NCBI RefSeq assembly: GCF_000378625.1
Contig: NZ_KB905162.1
Location: 300,500-364,499, forward strand
Length of the DNA stretch: 64,000 bases
Source of the DNA: Colwellia piezophila ATCC BAA-637
GTDB lineage: Bacteria > Pseudomonadota > Gammaproteobacteria > Enterobacterales > Alteromonadaceae
Direction of reading: 5' to 3'
The stretch's first letter is position 1, and each line of letters starts with the position of its first letter. Positions 16,108 through 24,951 of the stretch are shown in pieces. The translations under genes were made by a program, and so were the position numbers. The notes below the pieces were generated by a model that did not search any database, was not told where the DNA came from, and saw nothing but the letters and a program-made list of their open reading frames with translations.

Positions 16108-18210
16108 ATGCAATTAGTCGCTTATTTTAATCAGTTCGATAAATCCAAGTTACGCCACCTCTCCGGTTTAGGTACACCTTTATTGGTGATGGCTGCGCTA
16201 GGTATGATTATTTTGCCTATGCCAACTTGGTTATTGGATATTTTGTTTACTTTTAATATCGCGCTTTCCCTCGTTGTCTTACTCATTACCATCTATACCC
16301 TAAAACCTCTTGATTTTGGTTCTTTCCCTGCGGTTTTATTAGTGGCAACTATCTTGCGATTAGCCCTGAATGTCGCTAGTACACGGATAGTACTGTTAGA
16401 AGGGCATGAAGGACCTCAGGCAGCAGGTAAGGTCATTGAGGCTTTTGGAACTGTAGTTATTGGTGGCAACTATGCTGTAGGTTTAGTGGTTTTTCTTATT
16501 CTAATCATCATTAATTTTGTCGTTGTCACTAAAGGTGCCGGGCGAATTGCCGAAGTCACGGCGCGTTTTACCTTAGATGCAATGCCGGGCAAGCAAATGG
16601 CCATTGATGCAGATTTAAATGCCGGTTTTATTAACCAAGAGCAAGCGAAAGAACGCCGTACCGAAGTCACCAATGAAGCTGATTTTTATGGCTCTATGGA
16701 TGGTGCGAGTAAATTTGTTAAAGGCGATGCCATCGCTGGTATTCTTATTTTATTTATTAATATTGTTGGCGGCTTAATCATTGGTATGGTGCAGCATGAC
16801 TTAACATTCAATAGTGCAGTTGAAATTTATACCCTACTTACTATTGGTGACGGTCTTGTTGCCCAAATACCCGGTTTATTATTATCCGTCGGTACGGCTA
16901 TTGTTGTTACCCGTCAAAATACTGCTCAAGACATGGGTGAGCAAGTTAGTAGTCAATTAGGCCAAGAAAAATCGCTTTATATAGCCGCGGGTGTGATGTT
17001 TGTTATGGGGGTTATCCCAGGCATGCCACATTTGGTGTTTATATCATGTTCTCTTGTTATTGCGGCAACGGCCTTTATGGGCGCAAGAAAAAAAGTAAAC
17101 ATAGCCATTGAACAAGAAAAAACAGCTCAAGAAGAGCAAGTACAACATCAACAACAAGAAGAAGAGGTAAAAGAACTTGGTTGGGATGACGTTAATCATG
17201 TTGACATTATTGGTCTAGAAATTGGCTATCGTTTAATTCCATTGGTAGATAAAGCGCAAGGCGGCGAGCTACTTAGTAGAATTAAAGGTGTGCGTAAGAA
17301 GCTGTCACAGGAGTTTGGTTTTTTAGTTCCACCGGTTCATATTCGCGATAATTTGGATTTAGATCCAAATAGTTATCAAATATCTTTAATGGGTGTTGTT
17401 GTCGGTACTGCGCAAATTCGTCATGATCAAGAGCTCGCCATAAACCCTGGACAAGTTTTTGGCACCCTTGAAGGCGTAGCCACTAAAGACCCTGCGTTTG
17501 GTCTTGATGCTACTTGGATTAATCAGAACCAACGAGATCAGGCGCAAACTTTAGGTTATACCGTGGTTGACTCCTCCACCGTGTTAGCGACTCACTTAAG
17601 CCAAATTTTAACTAATAATGCTGCACAGCTATTAGGGCATGAAGAAGTACAAAATTTATTAGATTTACTTGCTAAAAGCTATCCTAAATTAGTCGAGGGC
17701 TTCATTCCAGATACGTTGTCTTTAGGAACCGTGGTAAAAGTGCTACAAAGCTTAATGAACGAAGGTGTCGCGGTACGTGATATGCGCTCTATCGTGCAAA
17801 CATTGGTGGAATATGGGCCGAAAAGCCAAGATGCTGAAGTACTGACCGCTGCCGTGCGAATAAGCATAAGGAAATTTATAATTCAAGATCTTGTTGGTGC
17901 TGCAAAAGAAGTCCCCGTCATAACTTTGGCTCCCGAACTGGAACAGATGTTGCATCAGTCAATGCAAATGGCTGGAGATGATGGTGCTGGTATTGAACCG
18001 GGGTTAGCGGAGCGCTTACAAAAATCATTAACTGAAGGCGCCAATAAGCAAGAAATGGCTGGGGATACACCAATATTATTAACCTCAGGTATTTTACGTC
18101 ACGTATTAGCTAAGTTTGTTAAATATTCTATTCCGAGTTTACGTGTTATTTCTTATCAAGAAATACCGGATGATAAACAAATTAAAATTGTTAGTGCTAT
18201 TGGGCAATAA
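16108..18210 (+). CDS. flhA: Flagellar export gate protein FlhA
   Basis: This 700-residue protein is the largest export-gate component, a nonamer that binds chaperone-substrate complexes and conducts protons. The N-terminal half has about eight membrane helices with the conserved FHIPEP-region stretch (FPAVLLVATILRLALNVASTR, GRIAEVTARFTLDAMPGKQMAIDADLNAG). The C-terminal half (from ~residue 355) is the cytoplasmic ring domain (SLGTVVKVLQSLMNEGVAVRD). Just before the ATG, the leader carries a two-codon ATG-AAG-TAG mini-ORF. Confidence 0.97.
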   Translation: MQLVAYFNQFDKSKLRHLSGLGTPLLVMAALGMIILPMPTWLLDILFTFNIALSLVVLLITIYTLKPLDFGSFPAVLLVATILRLALNVASTRIVLLEGHEGPQAAGKVIEAFGTVVIGGNYAVGLVVFLILIIINFVVVTKGAGRIAEVTARFTLDAMPGKQMAIDADLNAGFINQEQAKERRTEVTNEADFYGSMDGASKFVKGDAIAGILILFINIVGGLIIGMVQHDLTFNSAVEIYTLLTIGDGLVAQIPGLLLSVGTAIVVTRQNTAQDMGEQVSSQLGQEKSLYIAAGVMFVMGVIPGMPHLVFISCSLVIAATAFMGARKKVNIAIEQEKTAQEEQVQHQQQEEEVKELGWDDVNHVDIIGLEIGYRLIPLVDKAQGGELLSRIKGVRKKLSQEFGFLVPPVHIRDNLDLDPNSYQISLMGVVVGTAQIRHDQELAINPGQVFGTLEGVATKDPAFGLDATWINQNQRDQAQTLGYTVVDSSTVLATHLSQILTNNAAQLLGHEEVQNLLDLLAKSYPKLVEGFIPDTLSLGTVVKVLQSLMNEGVAVRDMRSIVQTLVEYGPKSQDAEVLTAAVRISIRKFIIQDLVGAAKEVPVITLAPELEQMLHQSMQMAGDDGAGIEPGLAERLQKSLTEGANKQEMAGDTPILLTSGILRHVLAKFVKYSIPSLRVISYQEIPDDKQIKIVSAIGQ

Positions 18211-18269
18211 ATTGTAGTTATAAGCATGTGGTGTCTTGTTGTAATTTAGAGTGAAAATAGAGGCTGGAT

Positions 18270-19805
18270 ATGAAAATTAGACGTTTTGTTGCCAAAGATA
18301 TGCGTACTGCATTAGCACAGATAAAAGACGAACTTGGCGTTGATGCGGTTATTATGTCCAACAAAAAAATTCCAGAAGGGGTGGAATTAATGGCTGCGGT
18401 TGATTACAACCAAGCCGTGCCACCGGCAAAATTTATTGACAAGACCAGACAAGAAAGCAACGAAGAGCTAAACCCATTAAAGCCAAGAGAGGTCAGTAAT
18501 GATGTCGTTCGTTTAGGTCAGCAAGTGGTAAGACAAAATCAGCTTTCTTCAGTTGACGTTAATGAAAAAATAAGCACACATACACCCTCGGATAGTTTAT
18601 CTGCACTGCTTAATCGAAAAGTGCAAAAATCAGTTGGGCAAGCAGATGCGCAAATTTCTGATGAGGTCAATACGGGATCTATCGAGCAGCAACTCAAGAG
18701 CTTTACCGATCGGCTCAATCACCCTACTGTTGATAACTCATCGCCTAGACAGCAGCCATTAACTAATTCAGCTACCGTTGAAAGTGATGATGACGATATC
18801 ACCACTCATACATCGGCAAATATAGCTGCGAGCCCTTTTGCGGAAGAGGTGAATCATGATGTTCACGTACCTTCACAAGATTTAGCTAAAATGCAACAAG
18901 AAATGGCCTCTATTCGGTCTTTACTTGAACATCAAGTTTCAGGTTTAATGTGGCAGGATATGGCGCAAAAAGACCCTCAACGAGCCGTGTTAGTAAATCG
19001 TTTACTAGCTTTAGGTTTAAATGAACAAATTGCCGATCAAATCGCTGGTTATGTTCCCGAACAGTCCCATGAAAAACAAGCATGGGAACAAGCCAAACAA
19101 CTCATAGCCCAACAAATTAATACCACCCAAAATGATATTATTAATCGGGGTGGTGTCGTTGCTTTAGTTGGTCCAACCGGAGTAGGTAAAACCACAACCA
19201 TAGCAAAACTTGCTGCCGGCTTTTCTCAAGTACATGGTAGTGACCAAGTTGCACTTATTTCTACTGATACTTTCCGTATTGCAGGTTTTGAGCAATTAGC
19301 AACCTACGGCAAGATAATTGGTTGCCAGGTGAGCCTTGCTAAAGATAGTCAAGAGTTAGACGCTTTATTACAACAATACGCTAAGAAGAAATTAATTTTA
19401 ATTGATACTGCTGGTATGGGGCAACGTGATTTGCGTCTTGCTGAACAATTGACCGCATTAGTGTCAAACGCTCGGGTTCGAATTCGTAATTATTTGGTGT
19501 TAGCGGCAAATACTCAACAAGGGGTTATGCAAGAAAACGTAGATCGCTTTAAAAAAGTACCATTATCGGGTTGTATCTATACTAAACTTGATGAAAGTAT
19601 CAGTATTGGTGAAATAATTACAACTTCGATACAAAATGGTTTACCAATAGGTTATCTTACTGACGGGCAAAGAGTTCCTGAGGACATTAAAGTTGCAAAT
19701 GCTGAGAAACTAGTTAATCTGGCAGATAAGATGGCGACTAAATCAAGAAATAATAATGTCAGCGTATTACGGCCAATGCCAGTTGCGCCTGCTGCAACCG
19801 GATAA
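18270..19805 (+). CDS. flhF: Flagellar polar-placement GTPase FlhF
   Basis: This 511-residue SRP-family GTPase sets the pole where the flagellum is built. It has a short basic N-terminus (MKIRRFVAKDMRTALAQIKDELG), a long variable B region (to ~residue 210), then the NG domain with P-loop GPTGVGKTTTIAKLAAG (about 298-314), STDTFRIAGFEQL and DTAGMGQRD. The family TKLDE motif is present. It is longer than the Vibrio protein through its low-complexity B region. It is followed by its partner flhG. Confidence 0.96.
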   Translation: MKIRRFVAKDMRTALAQIKDELGVDAVIMSNKKIPEGVELMAAVDYNQAVPPAKFIDKTRQESNEELNPLKPREVSNDVVRLGQQVVRQNQLSSVDVNEKISTHTPSDSLSALLNRKVQKSVGQADAQISDEVNTGSIEQQLKSFTDRLNHPTVDNSSPRQQPLTNSATVESDDDDITTHTSANIAASPFAEEVNHDVHVPSQDLAKMQQEMASIRSLLEHQVSGLMWQDMAQKDPQRAVLVNRLLALGLNEQIADQIAGYVPEQSHEKQAWEQAKQLIAQQINTTQNDIINRGGVVALVGPTGVGKTTTIAKLAAGFSQVHGSDQVALISTDTFRIAGFEQLATYGKIIGCQVSLAKDSQELDALLQQYAKKKLILIDTAGMGQRDLRLAEQLTALVSNARVRIRNYLVLAANTQQGVMQENVDRFKKVPLSGCIYTKLDESISIGEIITTSIQNGLPIGYLTDGQRVPEDIKVANAEKLVNLADKMATKSRNNNVSVLRPMPVAPAATG

Positions 19806-19851
19806 GACTTTAACAATAGCTAAAATAGATATACTTAGAAGTAATAATTAA

Positions 19852-20694
19852 ATGATAGATCAAGCGAGTGGCTTAAGAAAGATGCAAGACCGACAGCAAG
19901 TCAAAGTGATAGCAGTTTCAGGCGGCAAAGGAGGTGTTGGAAAAACCAATACTTCCCTTAATACTGCTATTGCCCTAGGACAGCTAGGTAAAAGAGTATT
20001 GGTACTTGATGCCGATTTAGGCCTTGCCAATGTAGATGTGATGTTAGGTTTAAGAGTAAAACGTAATTTATCGCATGTGTTGTCGGGTGAATGCGAACTC
20101 GATGATATTATTATCGAAGGCCCTGCAGGTATTAAGATTATTCCTGCGACGTCAGGAGCACAGTCGATGGTGGACTTAACTCCATCTGAACATGCTGGGC
20201 TTATTCGAGCTTTTAGTGAGATGCAAACGCAGTTTGATGTATTGATCGTTGATACTGCAGCAGGCATTTCAGATATGGTGTTAAGTTTTACGCGGGCTGC
20301 GCAGGATGTCATGTTAGTGGTTTGTGATGAACCAACGTCAATTACCGATTGCTATGCTCTAATGAAGTTACTCAGCCGTGATCACGGTGTATTCAAATTC
20401 AAAGTCGTTGCTAATATGGTTCGTAGTTCTAAAGAAGGACATCAACTTTTTGCAAAATTAACCAAAGTAACCGATAGATTTCTTGATGTGGCAATAGAGT
20501 TGGTTGCTGTCATCCCCTTTGATGAAAACGTTAGAAAATCTGTTCGTAAACAGAAGGTTATCGTGGAGGCTTATCCGCAATCCCCAGCTTCGTTGGCTTA
20601 TATTGATTTAGCTCATAAAGTTAGTCAATGGCCCGTTCCTAAACAGGCTTCAGGGCACCTAGAGTTCTTCATTGAGCAGTTATTAGCTAATTAA
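19852..20694 (+). CDS. flhG: Flagellar number regulator FlhG (FleN), MinD/ParA-type ATPase
   Basis: This 280-residue ATPase keeps flagellar number at one by restraining FlhF and the master regulator FlrA. Its N-terminal helix DQASGLRKMQ is the element that stimulates the FlhF GTPase in characterised homologues. The deviant Walker A is KGGVGKTN (about 26-33), followed by VLVLDADLGLANVDVMLGL and FDVLIVDTAAGIS. The C-terminus has the amphipathic membrane-targeting region typical of MinD-like proteins. It follows flhF by 46 bp. Confidence 0.96.
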   Translation: MIDQASGLRKMQDRQQVKVIAVSGGKGGVGKTNTSLNTAIALGQLGKRVLVLDADLGLANVDVMLGLRVKRNLSHVLSGECELDDIIIEGPAGIKIIPATSGAQSMVDLTPSEHAGLIRAFSEMQTQFDVLIVDTAAGISDMVLSFTRAAQDVMLVVCDEPTSITDCYALMKLLSRDHGVFKFKVVANMVRSSKEGHQLFAKLTKVTDRFLDVAIELVAVIPFDENVRKSVRKQKVIVEAYPQSPASLAYIDLAHKVSQWPVPKQASGHLEFFIEQLLAN

Positions 20695-20734
20695 TAACTA
20701 AGTTTAGGTTTATCTTCACTAAGAGCGATAATAC

Positions 20735-21454
20735 GTGGTAAAAGAAAATAGCTACAATAAACAAATTGATAAAACAGCTTTACTTGTGCAGCACACAGTT
20801 TTAGTAAAGCGGATTGCTTATCATTTGTTAGCAAGGCTACCCGCGAGTGTTTTAGTCGATGATTTGATCCAATCGGGTATGATTGGTTTATTTGAAGCCG
20901 CTAATAACTTCGATAATAATAAAGGTGCTAGTTTCGAAACTTTTGCCGGGATTAGAATCCGTGGAGCTATGTTAGACGAAATACGTCGAGGCGATTGGAC
21001 GCCTCGCTCAGTGCATAAAAATAGTAGAATGGTAAGCCAAGCAATTAAAGAACTTGAGGCGCAATTTGGCCGGGATGTAACGGATATTGAAGTCGCTGAA
21101 AAACTTGATATTTCATTAAATGACTACCATCATATATTAAGTGAAGTCAGTACGGGTAAAATCCTAGGTATTGATGATTTAGGGGTTAATGAAGACGCGA
21201 TTAAACTCGTAGATGACTACCTAGGAGATGATCCATATCAAAGTATTGAACACAGTGCATTTAAAAAAGGTTTAACTCAATGTATTAGTGCTTTACCCGA
21301 AAGAGAGGCTTTAGTATTGTCCTTATATTACGATGAAGAGTTAAATTTACGAGAAATTGGCCAAGTGATTGATGTAAGTGAGTCACGGGTGAGCCAAATA
21401 CATAGCCAAGCAATGCATCGACTCAAAGCGCGCATGCAATCTTGGCAAAGTTAA
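20735..21454 (+). CDS. fliA: Flagellar sigma factor FliA (sigma-28)
   Basis: This 239-residue alternative sigma factor directs late flagellin, motor and chemotaxis genes and is held by the anti-sigma factor FlgM until the hook is complete. Regions 2 (VDDLIQSGMIGLFEAANNFD, FETFAGIRIRGAMLDEIRRGDW), 3 and 4 (LPEREALVLSLYYDEELNLREIGQVIDVSESRVSQIHSQA) are all recognisable. The start is GTG at 20735. It lies 40 bp after flhG. Confidence 0.97.
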   Translation: MVKENSYNKQIDKTALLVQHTVLVKRIAYHLLARLPASVLVDDLIQSGMIGLFEAANNFDNNKGASFETFAGIRIRGAMLDEIRRGDWTPRSVHKNSRMVSQAIKELEAQFGRDVTDIEVAEKLDISLNDYHHILSEVSTGKILGIDDLGVNEDAIKLVDDYLGDDPYQSIEHSAFKKGLTQCISALPEREALVLSLYYDEELNLREIGQVIDVSESRVSQIHSQAMHRLKARMQSWQS

Positions 21455-21553
21455 CTAGACTGGATAAAGGCTAGCTAACTGCGCTAAAATGAATAAATAA
21501 CTTGTTAGATAAAAATAACTAATTAACTTTTGAATGTTTCGCCGGAGGGTGCC

Positions 21554-21937
21554 TTGGATAAAAATATGAAAGTGCTTGTTGTTGATGATTTTTCAACCAT
21601 GAGACGTATAGTGAAGAATTTGTTACGAGATTTAGGGTTTACCAATATTCAAGAAGCAGATGATGGTAGTACCGCTTTACCTATGCTTCAAGGTGGTGAT
21701 TTTGATTTTGTAGTAACGGATTGGAACATGCCAGGTATGCAGGGAATAGATTTACTCAAAGCTATTCGTGCAGATGCGAGTTTATCACATATACCGGTAT
21801 TACTTATTACCGCCGAAGCTAAAAAAGAACAAATTGTAATGGCAGCACAAGCGGGTGTTAATGGCTATATTGTTAAACCTTTTACTGCCGCGACATTAAA
21901 AAATAAGTTAGATAAGATTTTTGAACGCTTAGCTTAA
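21554..21937 (+). CDS. cheY: Chemotaxis response regulator CheY
   Basis: This 127-residue single receiver domain carries the signal from CheA to FliM. The TTG at 21554 is chosen as start: a perfect GGAGGG (21544-21549) lies 4-5 bases upstream and gives an N-terminus ([18 protein letters not shown]) and length typical of CheY. The ATG at 21530 would add eight residues and has no ribosome site. Key residues are D11-D12, the phospho-acceptor D56 (VTDWNMPG), the TAE motif and K in YIVKPF. Confidence 0.95.
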   Translation: MDKNMKVLVVDDFSTMRRIVKNLLRDLGFTNIQEADDGSTALPMLQGGDFDFVVTDWNMPGMQGIDLLKAIRADASLSHIPVLLITAEAKKEQIVMAAQAGVNGYIVKPFTAATLKNKLDKIFERLA

Positions 21938-21944
21938 TGTGCGG

Positions 21945-21975
21945 ATTTTAGCGAGTAATAAATACTCGCTAAAAT
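21945..21975 (+). other. Perfect 13-bp hairpin between cheY and cheZ
   Basis: ATTTTAGCGAGTA (21945-21957) pairs perfectly with TACTCGCTAAAAT (21963-21975) across a 5-base loop, starting 8 bases after the cheY stop. No T-run follows, so it is not a classic terminator. It may protect the cheY 3' end or partly block readthrough, giving more CheY than CheZ. Confidence 0.8.
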
Positions 21976-22009
21976 TGGGTGTTAATCAATATTGTATTAA
22001 GGACTTTGC

Positions 22010-22753
22010 ATGAGTATAGCTATGATAGGGCGGGTCTCATTAGAGCAAGCAAAATCTTTGGTTGAACTTTTAGAATCGGGTCAACAAGATGCGGCCGATG
22101 CCGTTATTGCTGAGATTCAAAACCCAATCAACTCAGAGCTTTTTGCTGAAATTGGTAAATTAACACGCCAACTTCATGATTCATTGACAAATTTCCAACT
22201 AGACTCTAGATTGACGGATCTTGCAACGGCAGAAATTCCGGATGCCAAAGAGCGCCTGAATTATGTTATTACCAGGACAGAAGAAGCGGCTAATAAAACC
22301 ATGGATGCGGTTGAGGCTATATTCCCCGTTGTTGGTACAATTGCTGAACAAGTGGCTACAGTGAACCCTTCATGGACTAAGTTGATGAACAACAATTTAG
22401 ACGTAAAGGAATTTAAAGTACTTTGCCTTGATATAGATACTTTGTTAAAAAATACTGGTAAAGAAACACAGCATATCCATAGTTTAATGACTGACGTATT
22501 AATGGCACAAGATTTCCAAGATCTTACTGGCCAAGTAATCAGGAAAGTAATTGAATTAGTGATAGAAGTTGAAGAAAGCTTAATAAATATGCTGACGGCT
22601 TTTGGTCTATCTTCAGAAGCTATACAAGGAAAATCGGCCCCAAAACTAGGTGATAATCTTGTTGAAGGGCCAATTGTAAATAAAATAAATAGAGATGATG
22701 TAGTAGAAGATCAAGATGAAGTTGATGATCTTTTATCAAGTTTAGGATTTTAA
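22010..22753 (+). CDS. cheZ: CheY-P phosphatase CheZ
   Basis: This 247-residue helical protein dephosphorylates CheY-P. The catalytic motif QDFQDLTGQVIRKV is present, with the active Gln near residue 170. The C-terminus ends QDEVDDLLSSLGF, the peptide that docks onto CheY, joined by a flexible acidic linker. It lies 14 bp before cheA. Length and order match polar-flagellum che clusters. Confidence 0.96.
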   Translation: MSIAMIGRVSLEQAKSLVELLESGQQDAADAVIAEIQNPINSELFAEIGKLTRQLHDSLTNFQLDSRLTDLATAEIPDAKERLNYVITRTEEAANKTMDAVEAIFPVVGTIAEQVATVNPSWTKLMNNNLDVKEFKVLCLDIDTLLKNTGKETQHIHSLMTDVLMAQDFQDLTGQVIRKVIELVIEVEESLINMLTAFGLSSEAIQGKSAPKLGDNLVEGPIVNKINRDDVVEDQDEVDDLLSSLGF

Positions 22754-22766
22754 TGGGAGTTACTGC

Positions 22767-24872
22767 ATGTCTTTTGAAGCAGATGAAGAAATTTTACAGG
22801 ACTTTTTAGTTGAAGCGGGTGAAATCTTAGAGTCGCTCTCAGAAGAATTAGTTGAGCTCGAAAATGATGTAGATAATGCTGATTTATTGAATTCTATTTT
22901 CCGTGGTTTTCATACAGTGAAAGGTGGTGCCGGCTTTCTAAGTTTGGGTGACTTAGTTGATGTCTGTCATGGCGCAGAGAATATATTCGACTTATTACGC
23001 ACCGGAAAACTCTCTGTTAACGCCGAGTTAATGGACACCATTTTAGCCGCTTTAGATACAGTCAACGATATGTTTGTATTAGTAAAAAACAATGAACCCC
23101 TCGTACCTGCGGATGCCAATCTATTAGCTGAGCTTGAAAGGTTAAGTAAGCCAGAAATCGCAAGTGCACCTATAGATGCAAGTGCGGTTGACACAGGCGT
23201 TATTGATAGCTCATCAGATGAGATGAGTGAAGATGAATTTGAACGCTTACTGGACGAATTACACGGCTCTGGTAGTGTCACTTCAACGCCAACTCCTACA
23301 GAGAATAAACCCGCTAAGCCCTCATCCCCAATGCCTACAGGTTCGAGTGATGAAATTTCAGATGATGAATTTGAATCGTTATTAGATGAATTACATGGTC
23401 AAGGTGCTTTTTCTGCTGATGTAGGTGATACAACAAGCAGTGTATTAAATAGTACTGGTAATGATATTGATGACATAGAGTTTGAAAAACTATTAGATGA
23501 ACTTCACGGTAAAGGTAACGCCCCTAAAGCAGTAGATACCCCGCCTAAAGTAACAGCAAAAAAACCATCAGTTAGTACCGTGGCAACTAAAGCGGTTACT
23601 CAACAAACGACGGCTAAAAAATCGACTGCTGTAACTCCAAAAGCTAAGACTAAGAAAGCTTCCGCGACACCTGTTGCTCAAGGAGAGACAACAGTTCGGG
23701 TTGATACTAAGCGACTTGATCAAATCATGAATATGGTTGGTGAGTTGGTGCTAGTTAGAAATCGGTTAACAAGTTTGGGTTTACTCTCAGATGATGAAGA
23801 TTTAAATAAAGCCGTTACTAATCTTGATGCGGTAACGACAGATCTTCAAGGTGCGGTGATGAAAACTCGCATGCAGCCTATTAAAAAAGTGTTTGGTAGA
23901 TTTCCTCGAGTTGTCCGCGACTTAGCGCGTAGTATGAATAAAGAGATTTCGTTGATTTTAGAGGGCGAAGAGACTGATTTAGATAAAAACTTAGTAGAAG
24001 CCCTTGCCGATCCACTGGTGCATTTAGTTAGAAACTCAGTAGATCATGGTATAGAAGCGCCTGATGTACGAGAAGCTATGGGCAAGCCAAGAGAGGGCAC
24101 AGTATTACTTTCAGCCTCACAAGAGGGCGATCATATTTTATTAACCATTAAAGATGATGGTGCAGGAATGGATGCTGAAAAATTAAAGAACATCGCTATT
24201 GAACGTGGTGTGCTTGATACTGAATCAGCAGCTAGAATGACCGATAAAGAAGCATTTAGCCTTATCTTTGCTCCAGGTTTTTCCACTAAAACTGAGATAT
24301 CAGAAGTATCAGGTCGCGGTGTTGGTATGGATGTGGTTAAAACTAAGATCACTCAGCTTAATGGTACGGTAAATATCGATTCTGAACTTGGCGTTGGCAC
24401 CGTACTTGAAATTAAAGTGCCGTTAACGTTAGCAATACTGCCAACGCTAATGGTCATTGTCGGGAAACAAACATTTGCCTTGCCATTAGCTTCAGTAAAT
24501 GAAATTTTTCATCTTAATTTATCAAACACCAATAGTGTCGATGGACAATTAACCATCATTGTTCGAGAAAAAGCAATACCATTATTTTATCTAGATCGGT
24601 GGTTGGTACGTAATTTTGTCGAGAAACCTCGCGATACCGGTCATGTTGTCATCGTACAACTGGGTAATCAACAGATTGGCTTTGTCGTTGATAGCTTAAT
24701 TGGCCAAGAAGAGGTAGTCATCAAGCCACTAGACCGGTTATTACATGGTACACCAGGAATGGCAGGAGCTACTATTACCAGTGATGGTGGTATCGCACTC
24801 ATTTTAGATATTGGTAACCTGTTAAAATTCTACGCAAAAAAATTACCGGTTAATAAAAAATTACGTAATTAG
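22767..24872 (+). CDS. cheA: Chemotaxis histidine kinase CheA with three FliM-like linker repeats
   Basis: This 701-residue kinase starts with an Hpt domain (phospho-His49 in FHTVKGGAGFLSLGDL). A ~200-residue linker carries three repeats (151-167, 195-211, 233-248) of the form DExxDDEFExLLDELHG. A Thr/Lys-rich spacer follows. From ~residue 310 come the P3 dimerisation domain (TKRLDQIMNMVGELVLVRNR), the ATPase domain (LVRNSVDHGIE, IKDDGAGMD, GRGVGMDVVK) and a CheW-like P5 domain. A canonical CheY-binding P2 domain is not obvious in the linker. The repeats resemble the CheY-docking peptides of FliM and CheZ. Confidence 0.96.
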   Translation: MSFEADEEILQDFLVEAGEILESLSEELVELENDVDNADLLNSIFRGFHTVKGGAGFLSLGDLVDVCHGAENIFDLLRTGKLSVNAELMDTILAALDTVNDMFVLVKNNEPLVPADANLLAELERLSKPEIASAPIDASAVDTGVIDSSSDEMSEDEFERLLDELHGSGSVTSTPTPTENKPAKPSSPMPTGSSDEISDDEFESLLDELHGQGAFSADVGDTTSSVLNSTGNDIDDIEFEKLLDELHGKGNAPKAVDTPPKVTAKKPSVSTVATKAVTQQTTAKKSTAVTPKAKTKKASATPVAQGETTVRVDTKRLDQIMNMVGELVLVRNRLTSLGLLSDDEDLNKAVTNLDAVTTDLQGAVMKTRMQPIKKVFGRFPRVVRDLARSMNKEISLILEGEETDLDKNLVEALADPLVHLVRNSVDHGIEAPDVREAMGKPREGTVLLSASQEGDHILLTIKDDGAGMDAEKLKNIAIERGVLDTESAARMTDKEAFSLIFAPGFSTKTEISEVSGRGVGMDVVKTKITQLNGTVNIDSELGVGTVLEIKVPLTLAILPTLMVIVGKQTFALPLASVNEIFHLNLSNTNSVDGQLTIIVREKAIPLFYLDRWLVRNFVEKPRDTGHVVIVQLGNQQIGFVVDSLIGQEEVVIKPLDRLLHGTPGMAGATITSDGGIALILDIGNLLKFYAKKLPVNKKLRN

Positions 24873-24951
24873 TGTTTTAAACCAAGCAGCTTAGCTTTTA
24901 GCAAAGCGGTATTTATAGTTTAATTTTACCGAGCATCATCAGAGAGGTTAA

